Assembly: GCF_033095965.1 (NCBI RefSeq)
Contig: NZ_AP026801.1
Span: forward strand, 2,084,001-2,148,000
DNA from: Xylocopilactobacillus apis
GTDB taxonomy: Bacteria > Bacillota > Bacilli > Lactobacillales > Lactobacillaceae
Reading direction: 5' to 3'
Length of the DNA stretch: 64,000 nt
The position numbers and the translations under genes are program-made. Within the stretch, counting starts at the first letter, position 1. Each line of letters begins with the position of its first letter. The notes under the pieces were generated by a model. The model was not told the origin of the DNA. It searched no databases and saw only the letters and a list, made by a program, of their open reading frames with translations. Of this stretch, positions 1 to 8,818 are shown one piece after another.

Positions 1-226
1 TAACGCATCTTCTGAAGCAGTTGACGAGTTCGAGCGTCTCGCAAGAATTAATGATGGAATCTTACGTTCAATGGTAATTCGCATGGATGATAAGACTGAT
101 TTCCCTAGTCACCTTGCTGAAGCAGCAGCTAAGGCTAAAGCTGAAGCTAGAGCTAAACGCGAAGCTGAATCTCGAGCAGCGGCTAACACTGAAAATCACA
201 GTGAATCCGCTCAGAGTGAAGAATAA
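1..226 (+). CDS. rpsF: 30S ribosomal protein S6, C-terminal part (partial at window edge)
   Basis: An open frame enters from before the window (codons start at base 2) and stops at TAA 224-226. The visible residues include FERLARINDGILRS and VIRMDDKTD, which match the end of the S6 fold. An Ala/Lys/Glu-rich tail follows and ends SAQSEE. S6 binds the central domain of 16S rRNA together with S18. The position directly before ssb and rpsR is the conserved rpsF-ssb-rpsR operon, so the call is secure although the N-terminus is missing. A GGGGG-containing ribosome binding site for ssb follows the stop by a few bases. Confidence 0.95.
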   Translation, partial: NASSEAVDEFERLARINDGILRSMVIRMDDKTDFPSHLAEAAAKAKAEARAKREAESRAAANTENHSESAQSEE

Positions 227-236
227 GGGGGTTTAA

Positions 237-752
237 ATGATCAATAACGTCGTTTTAGTTGGTCGTTTAACCAAAGATCCTGATTTACGTTATACCAGTA
301 ATGGAACTGCTGTAGCTTCATTCACCGTTGCGGTGGATCGAAACTTTACTAATGCACAAGGTGCTAGAGAAGCAGATTTTATTAACTGCGTTGTGTGGCG
401 TAAACAGGCTGAAACTTTTAGTAACTATATGCATAAAGGTTCTCTTGTCGGGATCGAGGGACGAATTCAAACTCGTAACTACGAAGGTAATGATGGCAAA
501 AGAGTTTATGTTACTGAAGTAATGGTTAATAATTTCTCATTCTTGGAAGCAAAAGGTTCTGGAGGTGGGAGTTATAATAACCCTCCTTCCAGCGCCAATT
601 CAGGCAATCAGGATTCAGAGGCTGGCGAAATGCCTTTTAAAGGCACCGATGTCACTGATAAAAGTGAAAATCCATTTGCCTCAAATGATGATAAGAATGG
701 ATTTGATCCAGATACCCCATTAGATATATCTGATGATGATTTACCATTTTAA
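237..752 (+). CDS. ssb: Single-stranded DNA-binding protein
   Basis: The 171-residue protein begins MINNVVLVGRLTKDPDLRY, the classical SSB N-terminus. It has one OB fold over about residues 1-105 (FINCVVWRKQAE, GRIQTRNYEG), then a Gly/Asn/Ser-rich linker, and ends in the acidic tip DDDLPF that recruits partner proteins of replication and repair. The length is normal for lactobacilli. It lies 10 bases after rpsF and 25 bases before rpsR in the usual operon and has a good Shine-Dalgarno (AAGGGGG). Nothing looks damaged. Confidence 0.98.
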   Translation: MINNVVLVGRLTKDPDLRYTSNGTAVASFTVAVDRNFTNAQGAREADFINCVVWRKQAETFSNYMHKGSLVGIEGRIQTRNYEGNDGKRVYVTEVMVNNFSFLEAKGSGGGSYNNPPSSANSGNQDSEAGEMPFKGTDVTDKSENPFASNDDKNGFDPDTPLDISDDDLPF

Positions 753-777
753 ATAATAATTATTGAAAGGAGAGTCC

Positions 778-1017
778 ATGCAAAATCAACGTGGTGGTTT
801 CCGTCGTCGTCGTAAAGTTGACTATATTGCGGCTAACCATATTAAATACATCGATTACAAGGACGAAGAATTACTTCGCCGATTCATTTCTGAACGTGGT
901 AAGATTTTGCCTCGTCGAGTTACGGGTACTAGTGCTTTAAATCAGCGTAAGTTAACTCGTGCAATCAAGCGAGCTCGTATCATGGCAATTTTGCCATTCG
1001 TCAATAAAGATGAATAA
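778..1017 (+). CDS. rpsR: 30S ribosomal protein S18
   Basis: The 79-residue basic protein starts [17 protein letters not shown] and contains the S18 core ([30 protein letters not shown]). S18 pairs with S6 on the small-subunit platform. The frame can be extended to a TTG at 763, but AAAGGAGAG lies just before ATG 778 at ideal spacing, so 778 is the start. It is the last gene of the rpsF-ssb-rpsR operon and is followed within 10 bases by an intrinsic terminator. Confidence 0.97.
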   Translation: MQNQRGGFRRRRKVDYIAANHIKYIDYKDEELLRRFISERGKILPRRVTGTSALNQRKLTRAIKRARIMAILPFVNKDE

Positions 1018-1023
1018 ATTTAC

Positions 1024-1056
1024 TAAAAACGTTTCTCTTGGGAGGAACGTTTTTTG
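1024..1056 (+). terminator. Intrinsic terminator after rpsR
   Basis: AAAAACGTT and AACGTTTTTT form the outer stem, with TCTC/GAGG pairing inside a short loop, followed by a T run. It closes the ribosomal protein operon. The next gene starts only 13 bases later, so some readthrough is possible. Confidence 0.85.
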
Positions 1057-1068
1057 TTTCCTAGTCTT

Positions 1069-1998
1069 ATGAAAAACAACCAACAAGAATTTTTAAAAAA
1101 TAAAGCTCATTCATTACCTGAAACACCAGGTATTTATAAAATGTACAACCAAAACCGTGAGATCATTTATATAGGCAAAGCGGTCAATCTTAAACGACGG
1201 GTGACCAGTTACTTTTTGAATCTTGCTGATCGCGAACCTCGAAAAAAAGCCTTAGTTTATCAAATTCATAATTTTGAAATTGAAAATGTCGACACTGAGC
1301 TGGATGCTTTATTGTTAGAGTGTCAGATGATCCATAAACACCGACCCTTTTATAATGTATTATTAAACCATTTTGAAAAATATTGTTATTTTACAATTAA
1401 AGAACGACTGCATTTAACAACTGATCTTGATCAAAAACTGCTTTTTGGGCCTTACAATCGACATGGGTTGGTAGAAAAAGTACTCAATATTCTCAACAAC
1501 TTATATTTTAAAGATCTCAATTCATGGTATTATCAAATTAGAGTTTTTAATCCTAGTAATATTAGAATTCCTCCATCTGCTGCCCAAAAAGAACTAATAG
1601 ATTTTTTTAACGGTGATGGTGAAGGATGTCTCAATCGAATGATTGAAAACCGCGATTATGCTTCTCAACATGAAAATTTTGAACCAGCCCAGCATTGGCA
1701 GGAAGAAATCAATAAACTAATCGAATTTACCAAAATAAATCAACGCTTTCAATCGTTTCTTCAAAAGCGTTTAATTGCTGTTATCCCTTTAAATTCAAAA
1801 AAAGACAAAGCCTATTATATTAATCAGGGTAAACTCGAAAAAACTGCAGTTATTTTAAATGGTCAGTCTCTTGATGCAGAAAATTTTCAAAAACTCCCAG
1901 CTAAAAATAATTTTGTTAAACGAGCACAGCTTGATGAAATTAAAATTTTAGAAAGTTATTTAACAACTAAGAGAATCAAGACAATTTTGTTCAATTAA
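1069..1998 (+). CDS. Short UvrC-like GIY-YIG endonuclease
   Basis: The protein has 309 residues from ATG 1069. The frame opens at a TTG at 1054 inside the terminator, which is less likely to be the start. An N-terminal GIY-YIG nuclease domain (PGIYKMYNQ, IIYIGKAVNLKRRV) carries the conserved Tyr pair and Arg, plus a later ECQMIHKHRPFYN block with the metal-binding Glu. A UVR-like helical hairpin (about residues 190-220, FEPAQHWQEEI) follows. The RNase H-like second nuclease and the helix-hairpin-helix of full UvrC (about 600 residues) are absent. It therefore resembles the E. coli Cho class of half-UvrC proteins that incise on one side of a lesion. Placement between rpsR and gdpP is unusual. 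Function is inferred from the domain only. Confidence 0.8.
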   Translation: MKNNQQEFLKNKAHSLPETPGIYKMYNQNREIIYIGKAVNLKRRVTSYFLNLADREPRKKALVYQIHNFEIENVDTELDALLLECQMIHKHRPFYNVLLNHFEKYCYFTIKERLHLTTDLDQKLLFGPYNRHGLVEKVLNILNNLYFKDLNSWYYQIRVFNPSNIRIPPSAAQKELIDFFNGDGEGCLNRMIENRDYASQHENFEPAQHWQEEINKLIEFTKINQRFQSFLQKRLIAVIPLNSKKDKAYYINQGKLEKTAVILNGQSLDAENFQKLPAKNNFVKRAQLDEIKILESYLTTKRIKTILFN

Positions 1999-1999
1999 T

Positions 2000-2028
2000 T
2001 TGCATATTTTTGTAAACTTGCGCATAAT
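2000..2028 (+). promoter_or_regulatory. Likely sigma-A promoter of the gdpP-rplI-dnaB operon
   Basis: TTGCAT at 2000-2005 and CATAAT at 2023-2028 are separated by 17 bases, a near-consensus vegetative promoter just after the stop of the preceding gene. An AAGGAG lies at 2041-2046, 18 bases before the ATG of gdpP, which is longer than usual spacing. Confidence 0.6.
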
Positions 2029-2064
2029 TGCACTTAACTAAAGGAGATAAATTAAATTTAAAAA

Positions 2065-4086
2065 ATGAAATCTTTAGCTAACTATTTTATAAGAAGTGCT
2101 CTATGGCGAGACCTAAGAATTAGAACTTCTTTGATTATGGCTTTTTTAATTTCAATAATCGGCATAATCATTGCTTTTTTGTCTGATATCTATCTTGGGA
2201 TTACGTTAACAATCATTTTAGCAGTAATTTTAGGAATCATTTTATATATCTTTTTAATTTTAAGCTCCGATTCTCATGAATATATTTCAGATCTTAGCGA
2301 CCGAATTGGTGACACCGAGCAGGAAGCTTTACTCAAAATGCCAATCGGAATTTTGCTTTACACGGATGAACACAAAATTGAATGGATTAATCCTTATTTA
2401 GCTCATTATCTTAAAGATCCTAATATTTTAGGCCATCCGGTAACTGAAATATCCAATGTGATTGAAGACATCATTTCGGGCAAAAAAGATGTCTCTTCTC
2501 TCCCCTATATTAAATGGAGTGATCATTATTTCGAAGTCGTTAACCAAAAAAGCCTGAACGCTTTTTACATGTTAGAAGTTACCCGTTACGCCAAAATTGA
2601 AATTAATGCCAGCGATCGTGAATTAGTCTTTGGACATATTGCGGTCAATAATTATGACGAAATCAGTGATTCAATGGATGATCTGACACTTTCTAATATT
2701 AACAATCTTTTAACCCGTGAATTAAATACTTGGGCCAATAAATATAATATTTATGTTAAAAAGACTTCAGAAGATCACTATATATTTATGTGCTTTGCCC
2801 GCGATATTGTTGAAGCTAAAAAGAATAATTTTAAAATCTTAGATTTGATTCGGGTCCAGAGTTCCCAGCTTAATGCTCCTTTAACTCTTAGTATGGGAAT
2901 TTATTACAGCAATGAGCCAATCAATGTTTTAGCCAAACAAGCCCAAAGTAATCTTGATCTAGCCCAAAACAGAGGTGGCGATCAAGTTGTCTTAAAAGGT
3001 GATCAAGATCCAATTGAATACTTTGGCGGTAAAACTGATCCGCTTGGTAAAAGGACCCACGTGCGAGCTCGCTCAATTTCTTTTGCAATTCAAGAACAAA
3101 TGACCCGCCATCGCAATATTTTTGTAATGGGGCATGCACGACCTGATTTAGATGTCCTTGGGGCTTCTCTTGGGATTAGAAAAATTGCAGCCATGAACGG
3201 AGTTCGCTGTTATATTGTTGTTGATGCTGATAAAGTCCATACTGACGTTAAACGGCTTTTAAACGTTGCAGACGGCTATGAAGAAATTAAAGATGATATC
3301 ATTACACCGCAAAAAGCACTCAGTATTGCTGAAGAGGATGATCTTTTATTCCTGGTTGACCATTCTAAACCAAGTATGAGTGTCAGTACAAAGCTATACG
3401 ATAAACTTAGTCAAAACGTCATTATTATTGATCATCATCGTCAAGGCGAAGATTTCCCGGCTGACCCAATTTTGGTCTACATTGAACCTTATGCTTCTTC
3501 GACTTGTGAATTAGTGGCTGAACTTTTCGAATATCAGCCAACTAATCTTGCTACAATCAGTAAATTAGATGCAACGGCAATGCTGGCTGGTATTTCTGTT
3601 GATACCCAGTCGTTTAAATTCCATACGGGAACTAGAACTTTCGATGCAGCGAGCTACCTACGTTCAAACGGAGCTGATGAAAAATTAATCCATAATTTAT
3701 TAAAAGAAGACGTCAATAATTATTTGGCGATGACTAAATTAATTGGAACGATGGATCTGCGACCCGATGGTCTCGCTATTGCCCATGGGGAAGAAAATGA
3801 AAGCTATGACCCCGTAATCGGCGCACAGGCTGCCGATACGATGATGACCCTTGATGGTATTTCTGCTTCTTTTGTAATTATCAAAAGAGAAGATGGTACA
3901 ATAGGAATATCTGCCCGAAGCATGGGCGACTTTAATGTTCAGCTTATCATGGAAAAATTAGGCGGCGGCGGTCATTTAGGAAATGCTGCAACTCAATTTA
4001 AAAACTCTACAATTGCTGAGGTTGAAAAGCAATTAATCGATACCCTTGATGAAGCTGAAAAAAGTAAACGAAAGGATCAAAAATGA
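2065..4086 (+). CDS. gdpP: Cyclic-di-AMP phosphodiesterase GdpP (YybT)
   Basis: The 673-residue membrane protein has two N-terminal transmembrane helices (about 20-66), a PAS-like segment (about 85-150), a degenerate GGDEF domain (about 175-300) and a C-terminal DHH/DHHA1 phosphodiesterase. The catalytic part shows [20 protein letters not shown] and [11 protein letters not shown] as manganese ligands, and [10 protein letters not shown] near the end. The family hydrolyses c-di-AMP to pApA and so affects wall and osmotic homeostasis. The gene overlaps rplI by four bases (ATGA) in the conserved gdpP-rplI-dnaB order. All catalytic motifs look intact. Confidence 0.96.
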   Translation: MKSLANYFIRSALWRDLRIRTSLIMAFLISIIGIIIAFLSDIYLGITLTIILAVILGIILYIFLILSSDSHEYISDLSDRIGDTEQEALLKMPIGILLYTDEHKIEWINPYLAHYLKDPNILGHPVTEISNVIEDIISGKKDVSSLPYIKWSDHYFEVVNQKSLNAFYMLEVTRYAKIEINASDRELVFGHIAVNNYDEISDSMDDLTLSNINNLLTRELNTWANKYNIYVKKTSEDHYIFMCFARDIVEAKKNNFKILDLIRVQSSQLNAPLTLSMGIYYSNEPINVLAKQAQSNLDLAQNRGGDQVVLKGDQDPIEYFGGKTDPLGKRTHVRARSISFAIQEQMTRHRNIFVMGHARPDLDVLGASLGIRKIAAMNGVRCYIVVDADKVHTDVKRLLNVADGYEEIKDDIITPQKALSIAEEDDLLFLVDHSKPSMSVSTKLYDKLSQNVIIIDHHRQGEDFPADPILVYIEPYASSTCELVAELFEYQPTNLATISKLDATAMLAGISVDTQSFKFHTGTRTFDAASYLRSNGADEKLIHNLLKEDVNNYLAMTKLIGTMDLRPDGLAIAHGEENESYDPVIGAQAADTMMTLDGISASFVIIKREDGTIGISARSMGDFNVQLIMEKLGGGGHLGNAATQFKNSTIAEVEKQLIDTLDEAEKSKRKDQK

Positions 4087-4535
4087 AAGTAATTTTTACG
4101 CAAAACGTCCCCGGAAAAGGAAAAATAGGCGAAGTTAAGAATGTTGCCGATGGTTACGCTCAAAACTATTTGATCAAAAATAATCTTGCTAAACAGGCAA
4201 CACCTCAAGCTTTGAAACAAGAAGAACTTCGAAAAAAGAATCTCGAAGCTCAAAAAGCAGAGCTAAAAGCTGAAGCTGAAAAACTAAAGGCGCAATTAGA
4301 AGCTGATGACACAATTGTCAAAATTGGATCAAAAGCGGGAACTGATTCACGTCTTTTTGGCTCCGTTACCAGTAAACAAATTGGCGATGCTTTAAACGAA
4401 CAATTTAAAATTAAGATTGACCGTCGAAAACTAGAAATGACTGATGCTTTAAGGACTTTAGGATTTCACAATGTCCCAATCGAACTATTTCCTGGAGTTA
4501 AATCACGTGTTCGAGTACAAATTTACAAACTGTAA
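4083..4535 (+). CDS. rplI: 50S ribosomal protein L9
   Basis: The 150-residue protein begins [19 protein letters not shown] with the conserved DGYAQNYLI, followed by a long Lys/Ala/Glu helix and a C-terminal domain with [19 protein letters not shown]. This is the standard L9 architecture of two RNA-binding domains joined by an extended helix. It overlaps gdpP by four bases, and its TAA shares a base with the ATG of the helicase gene, which implies translational coupling. Confidence 0.98.
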   Translation: MKVIFTQNVPGKGKIGEVKNVADGYAQNYLIKNNLAKQATPQALKQEELRKKNLEAQKAELKAEAEKLKAQLEADDTIVKIGSKAGTDSRLFGSVTSKQIGDALNEQFKIKIDRRKLEMTDALRTLGFHNVPIELFPGVKSRVRVQIYKL

Positions 4536-5914
4536 TGGATAACAAACTTACAACTTTACCAAATAGCCTAGAGGCTGAACAAGGGGTCTTAGGTGGTATT
4601 TTTATTGATCCTAACCGCCTTGGCGATGTTATTTCCATTTTAGAACCGGCCGACTTTTATGATCGAAAAAATCAGATTATTTTCCAAACAATGATTGATC
4701 TGGTTCAAGAAGATAAGACAATTGATGTTTTAGTAATAAGTGATCGACTGAATTCTCTTCATCAGCTTGATGCTATTGGAGGTCCTGCTTACTTAGCTCA
4801 ATTGGCTGAAAAAACACCAATTGCTAGAAACGTCCAGTATTATGCCGGAATCGTTGCTGATAAGTCACGCTTAAGAAATTTGATCAAAACTGCTCGTGAC
4901 ATCATTTCTCAAGCCTATCAAGATAGTGATCAAGTTCAAGAAGTAATTGAAACCGCGCAAAACAACATTTTAGAAATTGGCTCCAATCGTAATGGTGCTG
5001 GTTTCAAAAAGATTAGTGATATTTTGGAAACCTCGCTGCGTGAAATTGAAGAAATGTCACAAAATAAGAATAGTGTCACTGGCCTTGCCACTGGGTATCA
5101 CTATCTTGATCAACTTACCAATGGACTGCACCCCGATCAATTAATCATCATTGCTGCCCGCCCTAGTATGGGTAAGACTGCATTTGTTCTTAACATTGCC
5201 CAAAATGTTGCAGTTCAGTCAAAAGTTAACGTTGCAATTTTCAGTTTGGAAATGTCAGCTGAATCCTTAGTTAACCGCATGCTTTGTGCTGAAGGAAATA
5301 TCAGTGCCAGCAATCTGCAGACTGGTAATTTAACAAAAGACGAATGGGACAAACTTTCGATTGCGATGAACACATTAAGCCAAACTAACATTTATATCGA
5401 TGATACAGCCGGCAATCGAATCGCCGAAATCCGCAGCAAATGTAAAAAACTCGCCCAAGAAGTCGGCGAGATTGGTTTAATTGTTGTAGATTATCTGCAG
5501 TTAATTGAAGGCCGTGCTGAAAACCGGCAACAGGAAATTTCCCAGATTTCCCGCCAGCTTAAAAAACTTTCTAAAGAGTTAAGTGTGCCGGTTATTGCCT
5601 TATCCCAGCTATCTCGTAGTGTCGAACAAAGACAGGATAAACGCCCAATTCTTTCTGATATTCGTGAATCTGGCTCAATTGAACAAGATGCTGATATTGT
5701 CGCTTTTCTCTACCGTGATGATTACTATGATCATGGAGAGGGAGAGGATAACGATAACAATCCTGATAACGTCGTTTTTAATCAGCAGGACGTCGTTAAA
5801 ACCGAAGTTATCATCAGTAAAAACCGTGCTGGCGCTCTTGGCACAGTGAACCTAATGTTTAAAAAGTCATATAACAAATTCTTAAGTCTTTCAAATCAAG
5901 AAGAATCAGCGTAA
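4535..5914 (+). CDS. dnaB: Replicative DNA helicase DnaB (DnaC in Bacillus)
   Basis: The 459-residue protein has the N-terminal DnaB domain (NSLEAEQGVLGGIF) and a RecA-like C-terminal motor. Visible motifs are Walker A (ARPSMGKTAF), Walker B (IGLIVVDYLQLI), SQLSRSVE and DIRESGSIEQDAD. It is the hexameric helicase that unwinds DNA ahead of the replisome. The start overlaps the rplI stop. The last nine bases overlap the 3' end of the convergent carboxypeptidase gene, so there is no room for a separate terminator between them. Confidence 0.97.
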   Translation: MDNKLTTLPNSLEAEQGVLGGIFIDPNRLGDVISILEPADFYDRKNQIIFQTMIDLVQEDKTIDVLVISDRLNSLHQLDAIGGPAYLAQLAEKTPIARNVQYYAGIVADKSRLRNLIKTARDIISQAYQDSDQVQEVIETAQNNILEIGSNRNGAGFKKISDILETSLREIEEMSQNKNSVTGLATGYHYLDQLTNGLHPDQLIIIAARPSMGKTAFVLNIAQNVAVQSKVNVAIFSLEMSAESLVNRMLCAEGNISASNLQTGNLTKDEWDKLSIAMNTLSQTNIYIDDTAGNRIAEIRSKCKKLAQEVGEIGLIVVDYLQLIEGRAENRQQEISQISRQLKKLSKELSVPVIALSQLSRSVEQRQDKRPILSDIRESGSIEQDADIVAFLYRDDYYDHGEGEDNDNNPDNVVFNQQDVVKTEVIISKNRAGALGTVNLMFKKSYNKFLSLSNQEESA

Positions 5915-7168
5915 ATACAATTTTAAATCTTGAGTTTTTAAAAATTGAACTGTTTTAGCTTTTAAATCTAAAGTCAGGACTAAACCTGGCTTTTTTGTTT
6001 TGGCAAAATAATCCCGATCAAAATCAACTTTAAAATGAAAATCATCAGCCGTTAAATCTTTTGGAACCCATAGATTTATTTTATTTGTGATTACATTAGA
6101 TCGATCATACTGATTTTTGAAAGTTAAACAGGCCCTTTTTACGTTTTTATTTGTATTCGGATCAATCCTAACTAAATGATAATTCTGCTTAAATTGCTGT
6201 AAATAATCCTTTGTCTGCTGAAATCGCGATTCGTTAGAATTTGAATTAAGAACTACTGAAGTAATTAAATTGTCTCCTTCTTTCATCGTCCCAACAAAAC
6301 TATATCCTTGATCATTAGTTCCCGTCTTTAAACCCACGATTTCTAAATTGGGATCGGCTAGCGCTCCCCCTTTTACCAGCAGATTGGTGTTTTCTAACTT
6401 TTGTTCTTCAGCTGTACCGCTTTTAAAAGTGTAATTATATTGTTCTGAGACTTTTAACACCTCTGGAAAATCATTGACTAATTTAGCAGCGACGGTTGCT
6501 ACAGAAGCTGCCGACATTTGATTATCCGCCTTCATGTCAGTTTCAGGATTTTGAAGACTTCCCAGCATGTCATTAGGAAGTCCATTTACGTTAACAATCA
6601 CAAAATCATTAATCCCTAAATTTTTCAAAAAGCTTTGCTCGCGCTGATTAATCTCTGGAAGCGGCGCAAGATGCTCAGATAACGCCATTATTCCAGCATT
6701 AGCTGAACTTAAAAGAGTTGCGTATATTAAATCCTGCACCGAATAAGTGGAACTGGCACTTAATTTAACATTAGAAAGGCCTGCTTGAGTGCTTAAGGCG
6801 GCGACCTTCGGATCAACCTTAACTTGATCATCCATGTGAATCTGACCTTTTTTTAGAGCTTCAAAAGCAAAATAGGTGGGAATTATTTTGGAAATTGAGG
6901 CAATCGGTAAACTTTGGTGAGAATTTTTTTGATAAATTATTTGCCCGGTCTGACTATCAGCAACCAAAAATGCTTTTGCCTCAAGCTCAATATTTTTAGT
7001 TAAAACTGGAATTTCTTTTTTAGTCTGCTTAAACTGCAGGTTCAGATCACTAGTAGGCTGAATTTCAAAAGTGATCAATAGAATTGGAATTAAAAATACA
7101 CCTACAATGTTAATAAAATGGGAAAAAAATCGGTGTTGTGAACGCCTTCTGACGGGTCTTCTTACCAT
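5906..7168 (-). CDS. D-alanyl-D-alanine carboxypeptidase (PBP5/DacA type)
   Basis: The 420-residue serine peptidase has an N-terminal hydrophobic anchor or signal (about residues 15-35). The three active-site motifs of the family are present: SISK at 91-94 (nucleophile Ser91), SAN at 155-157, and KTG at 281-283. A C-terminal beta-rich domain follows. It trims the terminal D-Ala from peptidoglycan pentapeptides outside the cell. Its ATG abuts the stop of the upstream histidine kinase without a gap, so the two are co-transcribed and the kinase may respond to wall stress. The basic N-terminus (RRPVRRRSQHR) is longer than usual. Confidence 0.93.
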   Translation of the reverse strand: MVRRPVRRRSQHRFFSHFINIVGVFLIPILLITFEIQPTSDLNLQFKQTKKEIPVLTKNIELEAKAFLVADSQTGQIIYQKNSHQSLPIASISKIIPTYFAFEALKKGQIHMDDQVKVDPKVAALSTQAGLSNVKLSASSTYSVQDLIYATLLSSANAGIMALSEHLAPLPEINQREQSFLKNLGINDFVIVNVNGLPNDMLGSLQNPETDMKADNQMSAASVATVAAKLVNDFPEVLKVSEQYNYTFKSGTAEEQKLENTNLLVKGGALADPNLEIVGLKTGTNDQGYSFVGTMKEGDNLITSVVLNSNSNESRFQQTKDYLQQFKQNYHLVRIDPNTNKNVKRACLTFKNQYDRSNVITNKINLWVPKDLTADDFHFKVDFDRDYFAKTKKPGLVLTLDLKAKTVQFLKTQDLKLYLR

Positions 7169-8314
7169 TTATGCAGCACCTGTTTTCCCTTTAGGCAAAA
7201 TCACTTCAAAAGACGTCAGATCATGAGTTGAGACAGCTCTAACTTCTCCCCCTTGCCCTTCAATAAGATTCCTGACAATAGCTAGACCTAACCCACTTCC
7301 GCTCGTACCAGACCTTGATTCATCAACTCGGTAGAAACGTTCAAAAATTTTGTTTAACGAAGCGGCCGGAATTTTTGGCCCATCATTTTGAACTTTAATA
7401 TCAACATTATCTCCTTCATCTTCTAAAACAACTCGAATAAAAGTTCCCTTTTTTCCATACTTTAAAGCATTACTTACTAAATTAGACAAGGCCCGGCCAA
7501 TCTTTTCTGAATCCAGTTTGACCATTGTCGGTTCACTAGGAACGTCATTAATTAGCTCTAAACCAGCTTTTTCAGCTTCTAATTCAAAATCAGCAGTTAA
7601 TTGTTCAATTAAATCATTCATATTAAAAGTGGTGTAATTATAGTTAATCTCGCGAGTAGTCAATTTTGTGTAAGCAAATAAATCATCTGTTAAATACTTC
7701 ATCTGCCCTGCCTTGACAAAAGCAACATGAACATATTTACGAATCGTTGCTAAATCTAAATTGGGATCATCTTCAATTAAATTAAGATAGCCAATGATGC
7801 TTGTAAGCGGCGTTCTTAAATCGTGAGAAACATTGGTGATTAATTCATCTTTACTTTTTTCAATCCGCCGTTCTTCTTTCATCGAATGAACTGCACTATC
7901 AACCAAGGCATTGATTGAATCGACAACTCCCTGAAGTTCACGGTTAACCTGATAATCAATCCTTTTTTCTAAATGTCCATCGGCAATTTCCTGCATTGCA
8001 GTAATTACATGGCGCATTTCCATTAGATGATATCGTCTAAGTAACCGCCAAACGACAACCAAAACATCAAAAACTCCAAAAAAGAGATAAAAAAAATTAG
8101 GAAAGCTTAAAAGATTCGCACCAAACGAAGGTGCCAAAAAACCATGAAAAAGCGAATAAAGTCCTCGATGAAGAATCTCATCTTCTTCGTTAAACAAAAG
8201 CATAATAATCAATAAAGCAAAATTCACTAACAGCATAATGCCGACAGTAATAAAGCCTTCAATGATCAGTTCAAAAATTTCTTTGCGGGATAATTTAATT
8301 TTTTTATTATTCAT
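7169..8314 (-). CDS. Sensor histidine kinase without adjacent response regulator
   Basis: The 381-residue protein has two transmembrane segments (about 18-42 and 70-90) around a short extracellular loop. A HAMP-like linker (about 92-145) follows, then HisKA with NVSHDLRTPLTS (phospho-accepting His164) and HATPase_c with the N box (NLVSNALKYG), VQNDGPKIP and GSGLGLAIV. It resembles VanS/PhoR-type kinases. The usual response-regulator gene upstream is missing: the next gene upstream is a divergent gtrA 60 bases away. The kinase and the carboxypeptidase form a two-gene unit. Its partner must lie elsewhere or have been lost. Confidence 0.92.
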   Translation of the reverse strand: MNNKKIKLSRKEIFELIIEGFITVGIMLLVNFALLIIMLLFNEEDEILHRGLYSLFHGFLAPSFGANLLSFPNFFYLFFGVFDVLVVVWRLLRRYHLMEMRHVITAMQEIADGHLEKRIDYQVNRELQGVVDSINALVDSAVHSMKEERRIEKSKDELITNVSHDLRTPLTSIIGYLNLIEDDPNLDLATIRKYVHVAFVKAGQMKYLTDDLFAYTKLTTREINYNYTTFNMNDLIEQLTADFELEAEKAGLELINDVPSEPTMVKLDSEKIGRALSNLVSNALKYGKKGTFIRVVLEDEGDNVDIKVQNDGPKIPAASLNKIFERFYRVDESRSGTSGSGLGLAIVRNLIEGQGGEVRAVSTHDLTSFEVILPKGKTGAA

Positions 8315-8374
8315 TTTGATTATTTTTTTCTAAAATTTAAGTCCACTGCTAGATTAAATAGCTAGAATATTATT

Positions 8375-8800
8375 ATGGATAAATTAAAACGTTTATACAA
8401 AAAAAGAAAAGAGTTAATTGACTACTTAGTTTTCGGAGTATTAACCACTGCAGTTAATTATATCGTCTTTTTTATACTATTACTGATTATTCCTTCAATG
8501 AAGGCAGTGACAGCTAATACGCTAGCTTGGATTGTTGCCTTTTTATTTGCCTACTTCACTAACCGCCGGTGGGTTTTCCATACTAAAGCTGTTGGATTGA
8601 AAGACAATTTAATTGAATTCTGGTGGTTTTTTGTAGCGCGGCTTTTTTCTCTAATCGTCGACGATGTGATTGTTTATCTCGGAATTGATTTAATGGGACA
8701 AAACAAGCTTTTAGTGAAACTGATTAGTCAAGTAGTCATTGTCATTATTAATTATTCACTTTCCAAATGGATCTTTAAAGATAAAAATAAAACCGCTTAG
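8375..8800 (+). CDS. GtrA family membrane protein
   Basis: The 141-residue protein has four predicted transmembrane helices. Typical GtrA features are present: an N-terminal LIDYLVFGVLTTAVNY, FAYFTNRRWVF in the second helix region, and a final IINYSLSKWIFKDK. Members flip or carry lipid-linked sugars for surface polysaccharide or teichoic acid glycosylation. It starts divergently from the histidine kinase and ends inside its own terminator. No glycosyltransferase gene lies beside it in this window. Confidence 0.9.
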   Translation: MDKLKRLYKKRKELIDYLVFGVLTTAVNYIVFFILLLIIPSMKAVTANTLAWIVAFLFAYFTNRRWVFHTKAVGLKDNLIEFWWFFVARLFSLIVDDVIVYLGIDLMGQNKLLVKLISQVVIVIINYSLSKWIFKDKNKTA

Positions 8801-8818
8801 TGAGCGGCTATTTTTTTA
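8791..8818. terminator. Terminator between gtrA and the convergent dehydrogenase
   Basis: CCGCT (8793-8797) and AGCGG (8803-8807) form a hairpin followed by CTATTTTTTT on the plus strand. It includes the gtrA stop codon and ends at the 3' end of the opposite gene. Confidence 0.8.

Noticed and set aside
1054-1068. TTG start for the UvrC-like protein
   Set aside because: It lies in the T tract of the rpsR terminator and lacks a ribosome binding site at the right distance; ATG 1069 is more credible.
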